A DNA stretch of 64,000 nt from Lutraria lutraria. Lineage: Eukaryota > Mollusca > Bivalvia > Venerida > Mactridae. The stretch spans positions 11,146,603 to 11,210,602 of the forward strand of contig OZ026840.1 in assembly GCA_964023205.1 (NCBI GenBank). The letters are read 5' to 3'. Position numbers and translations under genes: made by a program. This document shows positions 23,301-38,300 of the stretch, one piece after another (the first letter of the stretch is position 1; every line of letters starts with the position of its first letter). The notes beneath the pieces are model-generated. The model was not told where the DNA came from and searched no databases. It was given only the letters and a program-made list of their open reading frames with translations.

Positions 23301-26300
23301 GGGAATGAGATTCAGCAAGCTACAGACACACCAACAGAGACGATCCATGTGTTAGCCACATGTCATGCCTTAGTACAGTTAGATGATGAGCTGGTTGGTG
23401 ACCCCTTAGAGAAGGCTACTCTTAAAGCTGTAGACTACACACTCACTAAAGGTTTGTATGTTTGTAACATGTGCAATCTGTCTTAATTAACACAGCTACC
23501 TGTCAATGAAGCTCATCATTAAAACAACAGCCAGTCTCAAACAGACAACTGTTGACTCGTTTAAATCAAACACAGTCAAACCTGTGTAAACATCTACCTA
23601 CGAATAAGGGCCATCTGTTAATAAAGGTCATTTTTATAAAAACAATTATTGATTATTAGAACAAAATGACCACCAAATAAGGCCACATTATTAAAGGGTG
23701 ACCTTTATTTGCAGGTTTGACTGTAATAATACTGATCGATAAAGGCCAAATGATTATCTTCTTCATTCCTGAACAGTTACACATGATTTTAGCATTTATT
23801 AACCAGGTTTTTTTAAAATAAGCGCATTCGTAACTTTAGGGACCACATAATGTATTCAGATTACACCAGGTATTTGTAAAATCCGATTCGTATAACCCAG
23901 GTTCTTTGTAGGTGAAATTTATAGAGACGTAATCGGGACCTTAGATTTTATTCGGATAATACCAGATATTCGGATAATCAGTGTTCGGATAATCGAGGTT
24001 TTACTGTATAACGTTTTGTTATAGTTTTTCTTGTAATCTAATGATTAGAATCATCATTAACTCATGGATGATCCTTTGTTTGAGATATTCATGTAATTAT
24101 ATATGATCATGAATCATAAAATATAATGTTTTAGTTATATATGAACTTCATGATGTTTCTTTTTACTTTCCTATAAAAATATGTATTTTTCCTATCACTA
24201 CTAACAGGAGAGACTGTTGTCCCACAGAAGAGAAAGACTCATGGATTAAAGATTTTTCATAGATATCATTTTTCTAGCGCACTAAAACGCATGTCTGTGA
24301 TAGCTGGTCATACACCTCCAGGATCTATGGAGACTGAATATATATGTTCTGTAAAGGGAGCACCTGAAACACTTAAATCTATGGTATGTTATAGAAGAAT
24401 CTTTCATGTAACTTTTAATGACTATGAACAATAGTTTGAGGAACCTGATCCTTATAAATTGTGACCTTAAAATATAATGGATTAAATAATTATCAACTTT
24501 CAACCATACAACATTTTGAAATCATTGACCCGGGTCAGTTATATTTGACTTTATTTAATAAAGGGAGGTAATATTATTTACAAGTACATGTACTCTCCCT
24601 TGTCTATGATTATACAGCATTTTTAATTTCTACACAATTCAGGAAAGGCCTTGGTAAATGATTTATGAATGATTCATTCTACATATTCAATGAAATTAAA
24701 CAAGGGTTTAATGGTTAGTAATGAATGCATGTATTAGGGTCTGTTTGTTTACAGTAAACAAGACTGTATGTATTGATATAAAAAGTACCATGTGATGGTA
24801 ATACATATAATTATGTAGAAGTCAAATGTTGATATCTACACATTCTTCTTTACTTACTCTACAGTTCTGTAATCTACCAAACAATTACGATGATGTTTAT
24901 CTTGAAATGGCACGTAGAGGAGCACGTGTGTTGGCTTTGGGATATAAGAAACTAGGACGCTTGTCTCATCAGCAGGTATTGTACTTATAAAGAATATAAC
25001 ACATTCTACAGTCTAACATGTACCTAGATATACCATCTAACCTGTACATAGATATATCATCTAACCTGTACATCGATATACCATCTAACCTGTACATAGA
25101 TATACCATCTATCATGTACCTAGGTATACCATCTATATACCATCTAACCTGTACCTAGATATACCATCTAACCTGTGCATAGATATACCATCTAACCTGT
25201 ACATAGATATATCATCTAACCTGTACATCAATATACCATCTAACATGTACCTAGATATACCATCTAACCTGTACCTAGATATACCATCTAACCTGTACAT
25301 AGATATACCATCTAACCTGTACATAGATATACCATCTAACCTGTACATAGATATACCATCTACCATGTACATAGATATACCATCTACCATGTACATTGAT
25401 ATACCATCTAACCTGTACCTAGATATACCATCTAACCTGTACCTAGATATACCATCTAACCTGTACATAGATATACCATCTACCATGTACATAGATATAC
25501 CATCTAACCTGTACATAGATATACCATCTAACCTGTACATAGATATACCATCTACCATGTACATAGATATACCATCTAACCTGTACATAGATATACCATC
25601 TAACCTGTACATAGATATACCATCTACCATGTACATTGATATACCATCTAACCTGTACCTAGATATACCATCTAACCTGTACCTAGATATACCATCTAAC
25701 CTGTACATAGATATACCATTTACCATGTACCTAGATATACCATCTAACCTGTACATAGATATACCATCTAACCTGTACATAGATATACCATCTAACCTGT
25801 ACATAGATATACCATCTAACCTGTGCATAGATATACCATCTAACCTGTACATAGATATACCATCTAACCTGTACATATATATACCATCTACCATGTACAT
25901 TGATATACCATCTAACCTGTACATATATATACCATCTACCATGTACATTGATATACCATCTAACCTGTACCTAGATATACCATCTAACCTGTACATAGAT
26001 ATACCATCTACCATGTACATAGATATACCATCTAACCTGTACATATATATACCATCTACCATGTACATAGATATACCATCTACCATGTACATAGATATAC
26101 CATCTAACCTGTACATAGATATACCATCTAACCTGTACATAGATATACCATCTAACCTGTACATAGATATACCATCTAACCTGTACATAGATATACCATC
26201 TACCATGTACATAGATATACCATCTAACCTGTACATAGATATACCATCTACCATGTACATTGATATACCATCTACCATGTACCTAGATATACGATACACT

Positions 26301-29300
26301 GTACTGGCATACTTGTAAACAAAGGGCACTTAAAGAAGATAAGGAATGTTAGCTTTTAAGAAATTTTGTGAGAAAAAAAGTGAAACCTGGTTATTAAAAT
26401 GCCGCAAAATGGCGGGCGGGTGTCAAACAGGCAGTGTCCGGTCAATAACTTGAGTTCTGATTGACCAATCTTGACCAAACTTGGTATGTAGGATTCTTGA
26501 ATGAAAACCTAGCCTGGAATTGTATGTGGGGTCAAGGTCACTGTTACTAAAAAGAGAAAATCAGTGTCCAGTCAATAACTTAAGTTTGGAATGACCAGTG
26601 TTGACCAAACTTGGTATGTAAGATCCTTGAATGAAAACCTTGCTTGGGATTGTATTTGGGATCAAGGTCACTGTTACTAAAAATAGAAAATCAGTGTCCG
26701 GTCAATAACTTAAGTTTGGAATGACCAATTTTGACTAAATTTGGTATTTAGCATCCTTAAATCAAAACCTAGCTTGGGATTGTATTTGGGGTCCGTGGGG
26801 TCAAGGTCACTGTTACCAAAAATAGAAAATCAGTGTACGGTCAGTAACTTATGTTTGGAATGAACAGTGTTGACTAAACTTGGTATTTAGCATCCTTGAA
26901 TCAAAACCTAGCTTGGGATTGTATTTGGGGTATGTGGGGTCAAGGTCACTGTACTAAAAATAGAAAATCAGTTTTCAGTGAATAACTTAATCAAGGATTA
27001 AGATATTGAGATGAAATTTTGTGTGTAGGTAGCTTACATCCAGTCCATGCTTTTGAATTGCATCTAGTTCCAGTAAGGTAATATAGAAATCAGTTTCTAG
27101 TCAATTACTTAATTTTGGAATTACTTATCTTGACTCAACTGGGTATTTAACAACCTTGCATGAAAGCTTAGCTTGGAATTGTATTTGGGGTCAGTTTGGT
27201 CATGGTCGCTTTTACTAGAAATGGAAAATCAGTTTCCAGTTAATAACTTAATAAAGGATTTAGACATTGTGATAAAATTTTGTGTGGAGGTAGCTTACAC
27301 AGAAACCAAGCTTGGGGTTGCATTCTATGCCAGTAGGTTAAAGGTCTATGTTAACTTATTAGAAGCACTGGAAACTGAACCACTGATGAAGCCTTAGCAA
27401 AGAATTCTAGAGTACTGTGGTATTAAAGCCTTGGAAAACCTGGTTTCGTGGCACTGCCACGTTTCTTGTTGAGATGAATACATGTAGAATGTTTATCCCA
27501 TCAATGAATTTATTCTTAGGAATGGCTTTTAACATGGTGCCTTTAGTATGCGTATGATATAAAAATAGAAGTTTTGTAATCCAAATGAAGTACCAGTATC
27601 ATTATGTATGATTTAATTAAAGATATATTTGGTAAAGAAAATTAATTAGCATTAAAATTGAAGATTGTTTGAAACTCAACAATTTGAGAAGTAAATCAAC
27701 TTGATTATTTATTGATTTTAATGCAGCACGTCACATGTTAATGATTCAACTTGGACAGAAAGCTTTAAAACTCCTTCAAAGGAAGATGATTATAGTGGGA
27801 GGGAGATAACTCTTGTTTTATTCCCCGTTTAGTGTTATGCCCCCTTTCAAAGAAAAGGGAGTATAATGCTTTGCACATGTTGGTTGGTGGGTCCATCTGA
27901 CCGTAACCAAACCTTGTCCGGGCAATAACTAGAGAACTATTTGGCCTAAGCTCCTCAGATTTGGTTGGGAGGTTGGTCAACACATGTAGGTCAAAGGTCA
28001 AGGTCATATTATCCTGTTGGTCTTTAGGGGATATCCATGTTTCACAAACACTTCTTGTTTCAGTTGAAGGCCACAACTCGTGATGATGTGGAAAAGGATC
28101 TTGACTTTGTTGGTTTTGTTGTAATATCTTGTCCGCTGAAATCAGATTCTAAGATGGTCATCAAAGAAATACAGAATGCTTCACACCATGTATGTTGTCT
28201 ATGTTTTATATTTAAAATAAATATTTCAACTTGGGATTATATATTTTCTTAGATGATTATGATGAGTAAATATTAATAAACTCCATTTTATATTCTTTAT
28301 TTGAACACTTTCTATAAACACAGTTAACTTATAACAAGTTTACCTGTTATTGTTCGTTAAGTTTCTTACTATGTTTTTATAAACACTACAGTCAAACCTG
28401 TGTTTATGGTCATCCTGTGAATAAAGGCCATGCTGTAAAAAAAACTCAATGAATAGAACAAAATAAAAGTACAATGGTTGTCATAATAATGGTGACTGAA
28501 AATGGTTCCCCCATATTTGTAATGTCTTTACATAATTTGTATGAATGATATGTTTTCTAATTTAACAAAACAATGATTTTTTCAGGTTGCTATGATTACT
28601 GGTGATAATCCATTAACTGCATGTCATGTTGCTAAGGAATTGAGATTCACTAGAAAAGAACACACACTTGTTCTACAGGCACCTAAAGAATCAGGTTTTT
28701 TTTAAATTCTTTTTGTATAATATGAACTTGTCTGTTTGTTTCAATGATTTTTTATGATCTTGTAATTGTCTAGTTTAATGTTGAAAGATTGTGGGTTTGA
28801 ATCTCAACTCTGATTTTCGAATTTTCAGGCATGCCATCCCAGCTACAGAGTCAAGTACTGTGTCTAGAAAATCACAGGAAATGGGCGAGGTGTGTATTGA
28901 TGCTTAGCACCGGGCACAATAAAAAAACAATAAAAACTATGAAATAAGAATAGGGTTACAGATGCCGTTTCTGCTGTATCTTCTCTTCCCCCTCTCTGGG
29001 GCAGTCCTTAAATGACCATAGCTGTGGAATGGGCCGTTAAACAACAGATAAATATTATTAATATGGAACATAAAACTTAGACTGATGTATGGATTATGCT
29101 GGTATATTTAAAAAAAATCATATTTGTGAAGTTTTAAGCCCCTATATCGATAGAACGGGGGCATATTGTTTTTGGTCTGTTTGTACCAAACTTTAACCTT
29201 GCTTATAAAATCAAAATGGTTGCACCTACAATCATCAAACTTCATATGTAGGTTCCTCATGACAACCTCTACAGGACCTGTGCATTTTCAGGTCAAAGGT

Positions 29301-32300
29301 CATGGGGTCATTTTGTTTAAAATTCCTAAATTTCTTTTAGGATACTACTCCTACATTTCTCATGGGATTTTGACGAAACTTGCCCATACTTGTTATTACC
29401 AAGAACTCTCGCACATATTCCGGGTTTTGTGATTCGATCATTTTTTATGGAAATATGGCTCTTTGTTTATTTTGTGCTTATGTAATATATAGAGAAATAC
29501 TCTTTTGTTTGCAACTTCTTCTATATTTCTCAATGGATTTTGACCAAACTATTATAGAACTATTGTCACCAACTTGCCTGACATATTTTGTGGGTTTTGT
29601 GATTCAATCATTTTTGAAAGATTTATGGCCCTTTGTTTATTTTGTATCCTAAATTTCTTCTATGGTACTCCTCCACATTTCTCAAATGAATTTGACGAAA
29701 CTTTCACAGACTCATTCTCACCAAGAACCCCAGCATATATATGCCAGGTTTTGTGATTGGATTGTTTTGGCAGATTTATGGCCTTTTGTTTATTTTGTGC
29801 ATATGTGATAGAGAAATACTCTACTGTGCACAACTCCTCCTACATTTCTCAAGGGATTTTACCAAACTTTCATAGAACTATTGTCTCCAAGTTCCCCAGC
29901 AAATGTTGTCAGGGTTTTGTAATTCGATCATTTTTAGCAGATTTATGGCCCTTTGTTTGTCTGTACCAAACTTTAAATCAACAGGCTACCACCTGCAATC
30001 ATCAAACTTCATATCTTGGTTCATCTTGACAATCTCTACAGGACCTGTGCATTTTCAAGTTAAAGTGCACCCGGAGGGGGCATTGTGTTTTTAATTATCC
30101 AACACATAAAATGAAGTTAAACATTTTTTATCTTTATTAATTTTCCATTTGTTTTAAATTTTTTCCAATTCTTCTACATTTACCATATAGTGAAGAAGTC
30201 TTTTTAAATGTTTTGCTCTTTCACTTCCTGCAGAGTTTTGTTTAAGGAAAAGGGGATTCCCAGAAGATGCTGGGTGCTGGTAAAAAGGGGTAAAATTACA
30301 TGAAAAAGGCAAATTTTGAGAATAATCTATGCATATAGGTGAAATAGACTTTTTAAGGAAAATAAAGCTTATATTCTGAGGGGAAGATGCTGTTTGTTAG
30401 TGTCACTGTCTTTTTTTAGAAAATATCCTGTCCTGTATGTATATAGATTAAATTTTATTGTTATTGAATTCAGAAACTCTTTGGTACTGGAAGTCTATTG
30501 ATGACTCTGTAACATGTCCAGTACAGCCAAGTGGTGATGTACGTAAACTACTCATTGAAAAATACGATCTTTGTTTGACAGGAGAGGTATGTGTGCTTCA
30601 TTGTTATTTTCTGTTAGTTTAATGATATATGTTGTGTTAGTTTAATGATATATTTTGTGTAAGTTTAATGATATATGTTGTGTAAGTTTAATGATATATG
30701 TTGTGTAAGTTTAATGATATATTTTGTGTAAGTTTAATGATATATGTTGTGTTAGTTTAATGATATATGTTGTGTTAGTTTAATGATATATGTTGTGTAA
30801 GTTTAATTATATATGTTGTGTAAGTTTAATGATATATGTTGTGTTAGTTTAATGATATATGTTGTGTTAGTTTAATGATATATGTTGTGTAAGTTTAATG
30901 ATATATGTTGTGTTAGTTTAATGATATATGTTGTGTTAGTTTAATGATATATGTTGTGTTAGTTTAATGATATATGTTGTGTTAGTTTAATGATATATGT
31001 TGTGTAAGTTTAATGATATATGTTGTGTAAGTTTAATGATATATTTTGTGTGAGTTTGATGGTTTTTTTGTAAGTTTCTTCATTCGCATCCATCATAATG
31101 AATATTTTTGGCATGGCTGTAGCATATGCTGTAATTGCCCATGTATAAGACACACTTTTTATGCCCCCGCCATGAAATGGCAGACGGCATATAGTGTTTA
31201 CCCTGTCGGTAGGTGTGTGTGTTTGTCTGTGTGTTTGTATGTATGGGCATTTTCATGTCCGACTCATAACTCTGTCATGCATGATTGGATTTTGAAATAA
31301 ATGGGTACAAATGTTCAGCATATTAAGACGATGTGTCATGCGCAAAACTGTGTCACTTGCTCAAAGGCCAAGGTCACAGTGGACACTTAAAGCATTATAT
31401 GTATATGTTTGTGTCCGGTTTATAATTCTGTCATGCATGATTTGTTCACCATCATGGGACGGTGTATCATGCAATAGAATTACATCAATATCTCCAAGGT
31501 CATGGTCACACTTGAATATCTATTCTCAAAAATGGCCACAAATTAGCTTGTCTTTCAGTTATCTATTGTGGGATTTTAATTTAAGCGATTGCAATGAAAC
31601 TTGAAATATGTTGTCACCATCAAGTGTAGATGTACAAGACACAATTTTCATGCCCAGCGATTCACTCATTGCAGAGTTATGTCCCCTTGAACTTAGCCAT
31701 ATAGTGTACCATTGCATTATTAGTGTCAAAGCTGCGGTGGGGGTATTAGTCACCTCTGTGACAGCTCTTGTTTAGAACAGGTGTTGACAGGTTAACATGC
31801 AGAGAATTTACTTTAAATACTGGAATTTTTCTATGTAATTATATGTATATTCCTTTTGTATTGATTTATATTCGGTACCCTTGTTCTTACAATTTTTAGG
31901 CCTTACTCCACAAGTTAACATAACATTTTCGTATTACTAATGAAGCAGAATTTTATATGTGCCTCAAATGTCAATTTTATAAACATAAACCCAGTAACAT
32001 GGCTTTAGGATATATTTATTATCCATGTTTGTCACATGTTAAACATCTGTATCTCATCACATCTATAGAATGTGACCAGTTATGTGTTTGGAAAAGTCAC
32101 CAGTACCTATGACTATAACTGTTATAATTGGGATACAGACATTTGCCCCCCAATGAAAAAATGGTCATGTGGACATTTGCCCCCCAATGAAAAAATGGTC
32201 ATGTGGACATTAGTCCCCCCCCCCCCCCAATGTTTATTTTTCAGGAGGACATTTGCCCCCGAAAAAAACATTATATATTGCATTTGTTTTAAAAAATACT

Positions 32301-35300
32301 TGAAAAATAAACATTGGGGGGCAAATGCCAAAATGAATTAAGCACTGAGGGGGGGGGGGGGCAAATATCCACTTAGAAATAAGCATCGGGGTGCAAATAT
32401 CGTCCTACACTCTTATAATCTAGTCTTGGCAGCAGAATTATCAGTCTTTATGTTTCTGGAGTGGTTGCCAAGTATGTTTTTCCATTGACACAGGGTTCTG
32501 AGGTCTGTTGTTGAATGCTTGTAAAATTAAATGAAAATGAAGCGACAGTTGTCACGGTTATTTCTTTCTACAGATTTTTTTTTCTTTTTCAGGCTCTTAC
32601 TTTTCTACAAAATTATTCTCAGACATTGTGGCATTTATTGTTGCCTAATGTGAAAGTGTTTGCCCGAGTTGCTCCTAAACAAAAGGTAAGTTTATATCAT
32701 TGAAGTGACTTATGTCTTCCCACATGGACAATTAGTATCAATGTCCTGGCTTTAAAATATTTTTCTACTTGTCTGCTCTGAGAAAACTGTGTCATAAAGT
32801 ATTTGCAGTAACATACAGTTGAATTATGAGTTTGTCAAAATTGATCAAATAAATGTATCATGAAGAAAACTAAAATTTATTAGAGATATTATAATTTTCA
32901 TGTTGTTATGCATGGTTATTAATTTGATCCTATTTGATTTATTGGCTCTGTGTTCATTCACATTATATTGCTGAGTTCTGTTCACTTAGAAAGGTCATGT
33001 ATTCGATTCTTGGCTCGCCTTTTGAATTTCTCAGGGACGCTTTTTCAGTGTCTCCATCCCTACTACCGAGCCAAGTACTGTGTCTAGAAAATCACAGGAT
33101 AATGGGTGAGGTGTGTATTGGTGTTTTACACCGTACACAATAAAGAACCGGGAATAACTTTCAAAAAGAGTAGGGATATAAACACCAGGTTCTCCTGTAT
33201 CTTATCTCCCCTCTCTCTGGGCCAGGTTCTCCTGTATCTTATCTCCCCTCTCTCTGGGCCAGGTTCTCCTGTATCTTATCTCCCCTCTCTCTGGGGTGGC
33301 TCTGAAGTAGCTGTCGAATGGGTCGTTCAACAACAGATAAATAAATAAATCTGCCCACTTAGTATATTGATTTTATTATATATTGTAGGAACTAATTATA
33401 ACTACATTGAAAAGCCTTGGTTTTGTGACATTAATGTGTGGTGATGGTACTAATGATGTGGGTGCCCTGAAACATGCACATGTTGGTAAGTTGGTTCAAT
33501 TTACATTATTTTACATTGATTCTCATAGCTTCAAATTTTAAGAAATCTGAATTCTAATTCATCACTTTTGGAAACAAAGACTGTAGAACTTGATATCAGC
33601 ACAAAACAATTCTGTAACAAGAATATTTAATTGGCATTAGAATGAATAAAAAACATCATTACTTACAATTTTTATTTGTGTAAAATTACTTCTTAACTAA
33701 TCTTAATACTTTTATGATAGATAAATAAGCTGTTTATTTCTTTGTTTATCTAAGGTGTGGCTTTGTTGACAAATGCTCCTGAACGTATGCCTGAGAAGAA
33801 ACCACGAAGAGAAGAGGTTTGTCTATTCAACTATTCAACTAAATACACAGTTAAACCTGTGAACAAAGGCCACCCTTGGGAAAGGTGGCCTGTCTTTGTA
33901 GGTCATTATACCCCTGCAAACAAAGTTTGGGAGGGGGTATATTGGAGTCACTCTGTCGGTCGGTCTGTCCGTCGGTCGGTCCGTCCGCATAAAATCACAA
34001 AAGTTTGTGGAGCAAACTATTTTCACATTCTTTAAGCAATTGCTATGAAACTTGAAATATGCTGTCTCCATGAAGTGTAGATGTGCAAGACACAATTTTC
34101 ATTCCCAGTGATTCACTCATTCCAGAGTTATGTCCCCTTGAACTTAGCCATATATTGTAGAATGGCACTCTTAGTTTGTGGAGCGAACTTCTTCCACATT
34201 TTTCAAGGGATGGAACTGAAACTTGTAATATGTTATCACCATGAAGTGTACTCGTGCAAGAGACAATTTTCATTCCCAGTGATTCACTCATTTCAGAGTT
34301 ATGTCCCCTTGAACTTAGCCATATAGTGTAGAATGGCAGTCTTAGTTTGTGGAGCTAACTTCTTCCACATTTTTCAAGGGATTGAAATGAAAGTTGAAAT
34401 ATGTTATCACCATGAAGTGTACTCGTGCAAGACACTATTTTCATGCCCAGCGATTCACTCATTCCAGAGTTATGTGCCCTTGAACATAGCCATATAGTGT
34501 AAAATTGCACTATTACTTTGTTGAGCAAACTACTTCCACCTTTTTCAAGGGATTGAACTGAAACTTGAAATATATTATCACCATGAAGTGTACTCGTGCA
34601 AAACACAATATTCATTCCCAGTGTTTCACTCATTACAGAGTTATGTGCCCTTGAACATAGCCATATAGTGTAAAATTGCACTATTACTTTGTTGAGCAAA
34701 CTACTTCCACCTTTTTCAAGGGATTGAACTGAAACTTGAAATATATTATCACCATGAAGTGTACTCGTGCAAGACACAATATTCATTCCCAGTGATCCAC
34801 TCATTACAGAGTTATGTGCCCTTGAACTTAGCCATATAGTGTACAATGGCACTCTTAGTTTCTGGAGCGAACTACTTCAACATTTTTCAAGGGATTGAAT
34901 TGAAACTTGAAATATATTATCAATATTAAAAGTAGATGTTCAAGACATAATTTTCATACCCAGTGATCCACTCATTGCAGAGTTATGTCCCTTTGAACTT
35001 AGCCGTATAGTGTACTATCACATTCATGGAAACCAAGCTTGGGATTGCATTCTATGCCAATAGGTCACTTTTAACTTATTAACCGCACTGGAAACTGAAC
35101 CACTGATTAGCCTTAGCGAAGAATTTTAGAGTACTGTGGTATTAAAGCCTTGGAAAACCCGGTTTTGTGGCATTGCCGAGCTTCTTGTTAAGTTAAAATG
35201 ATTTACTTTAAAACTGATAGGTGGATTGTCTTTAGCTCACAGGAGCACATAGTGCTCATGGTGAGCTATTGTGATTGCGTGTTGTCCGTCATATGTGCAT

Positions 35301-38300
35301 CAGTGCATCAACAATTGAATTAAATTACATCTCCTTCTTAAGCAGTTGGCCAATTTCAACGAAACTTCACAGGAATGTTCTTTGCATGAAGCTCTACCAA
35401 AGTTACCAAAATTTAATTTCATTAAAAACTGTGGTTGCCATGGCAACCAATAGGAAAAGCTTGAAAAATCTTCTAGTTCGAAACCGCATGGCCTGGAGCT
35501 TAGATATTTGGTATGTAGCATTGTCTAGTGAACGAGTTTGTTATATTACGACCCTGTGTACAAAATTGGCTTGGGCCGGAAGTTAAACTATATTTTTGTT
35601 GTTCGGTACGCTTAGTTTTCACTTTTTCTGCGTACCAAACAGCTGCCTAAGAATATAGTTCCAATATTTCAATTCAATGGCTAAATACAAATTCAAATAT
35701 TAGGTGCATTTAAGTCAAAATTATATGGCTATGCAATATCGTAAACGAGCAATACAAATCAGTTGTAAAAAAACTAAACAATCCTCTGCCTCGGGTTACT
35801 ACAATAATTACTATCAGTACACTCATTTCAGGAAAAGGATGACGTCTTAATTCTCGTGCTGTATATGCTAATTATACCCCCAGATATGAAATATATGGGG
35901 GCTATATTGGATTCACGCTTGACGGTCGGTCGGTCCGTGCGTCTGTAGACCAATTTGTCCGGAGAATTTCTCAGCAACTACTTACAGGATTTCAATGAAA
36001 CTTCACAGAAGTGATCAGTAGTAAGCCTAGTTGTGCTAGCTTAAAGCATTTTTCGTTCGGATTAATTTTCACTGAGTTACAACCCTTTGTTGTTTTTATT
36101 CAGTATATACAATAGGCAAATTTTGTCCGGACAATTTCTCAGCAATTACTCACAGGATCTCAATGAAACTTCACGGAAGTGATCAGTAGTAAGCTTAGTT
36201 GTGCAAGCTTAAAGCATTTTTCGTTCGGATTAATTTTCACTGAGTTATACCCCTTTGTTGTTTTTATTCAGTATATACAATAGGCAAATTTTGTCCGGAC
36301 AATTTCTCAGCAATTACTCACAGGATCTCAATGAAACTTCACGGAAGTGATCAGTAGTAAGCTTAGTTGTGCAAGCTTAAAGCATTTTTCGTTCGGATTA
36401 ATTTTCACTGAGTTATACCCCTTTGTTGTTTTTATTCAGTATATACAATAGGCAAATTTTGTCCGGACAATTTCTCAGCAATTACTCACAGGATCTCAAT
36501 GAAACTTCACAGAAGTGATCAGTAGTAAGCCTAGTTGTACTAGCTTAAAGCATTTTTCGTTCGGATTAATTTTCACTGAGTTATAACCCTTTGTTGTTTT
36601 TATTCAGTATATACAATAGGCAAATTTTGTCCGGACAATTTCTCAGCAATTACTCACAGGATCTCAATGAAACTTCACGGAAGTGATCAGTAGTAAGCTT
36701 TGTTGTGCAAGCTTAAAGCATTTTTCGTTCGGATTAATTTTCACTGAGTTATACCCCTTTGTTGTTTTTATTCAGTATATACAATAGGCAAATTTTGTCC
36801 GGACAATTTCTCAGCAATTACTCACAGGATCTCAATGAAACTTCACAGAAGTGATCAGTAGTAAGCTTAGTTGTGCAAGCTTAAAGCATTTTTCGTTCGG
36901 ATTCATTTTCACTGAGTTATACCCCTTTGTTGTTTTTATTCAGTATATACAATAGGCAAATTTTGTCCGGACAATTTCTCAGCAATTACTCACAGGATCT
37001 CAATGAAACTTCACAGAAGTGATCAGTAGTAAGCCTAGTTGTACTAGCTTAAAGCATTTTTCGTTCGGATTAATTTTCACTGAGTTATAACCCTTTGTTG
37101 TTTTTATTCAGTATATACAATAGGCAAATTTTGTCCGGACAATTTCTCAGCAATTACTCGCAGGATCTCAATGAAACTTCACAGAAGTGATCAGTAGTAT
37201 ACCTAGTTGTGCATGCTTAAAGCATTTTTCGTTTGGATTGATTTTCACTGAGTTATAGCCCTTTGTTTTTTTCTACAGTATAAATAGGCAAATTTTGTCC
37301 GGACTATGTCTCATTGACTACTGCCAGGAATTCTATAAAACTTCTCAGAAGTGATAAGTAGTTAGCCTAGTTGTGCATGCATTAAGATTGTCTTGGTTGG
37401 TTAAATTTTCACTGAGTTATGGCCCTTTGTTGTTTTTTATACAGTGTATATACAATATCTCAGTAACTACTCATAGGAATTCAATGAAACTTCACAGAAG
37501 TTATAAACAGTTAGCCAAGTTGTGCATGCAATAACCAGGTTTTGTTTGGATTAATTTTCACTGAGTTATGGCCCTTTATTTTATACAATTAGGTAAATTT
37601 TGCCCGTACCATTTCTCAGCAACTACATGCAGGAAATCAGTGAAACTTCTTAGAAGTGATAAGTAGTTTGCTAAGTTGTGCATGTCCACAATAGGTTTTG
37701 TCCAATTAAATTTTAATGAGTTATGGCCCTTTGTTATTTTTTATATAATGAATATTTAGAAACTGGTCAGGATATATCTAAGCAACAATTTGCAGGTATT
37801 AAAAAATGAAAATGCATTATATTTCCCTCTTTAAAATGTAACAATAACTGTGTCAAGGCCGCATCTGGGGGTATTCATCACCTTTAGTGATAGTTCTAGT
37901 TTAGTCTGGTTCCTAGCTTCTATTGTAAACGTATAGAAGTCATCATTGAATTCATGGACAATGCAATGATAACTGAGTCAACCAGATATTTAAAAAAATG
38001 ATTCATCGGGAAGTTTCTATCGATTAATTTAATGCTTATAACGTTTAACTTTTTTTTCTTCGAGCATGTATGATTACATTCTGCATAAGTTGAGTATTCA
38101 AAGAGGCAGTAATGTAGACCATAATATAATATTATGCTAATTGCTGAACTGCTTTTGGTGATCAGATGGGAAACATAAATCAAAGTACTGAAAGCACATG
38201 GAACATGAACAGCTGTAACAACTGCATAGCGGATGTAGAAAAGCGTTTGTAGAACTTATGTCTGCATATCTAAATTCATGCACGCACTGTCGTTTATTTT

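Noticed and set aside
25133..26329. Long open frames of 357-398 codons on both strands
   Set aside because: They are translations of a 24-bp tandem repeat whose length is a multiple of three; both strands are open at once and no start context or splice link supports a gene.
34043..34852. Minus-strand repeat-containing frames
   Set aside because: By-product of 171-bp tandem units in a non-coding repeat.
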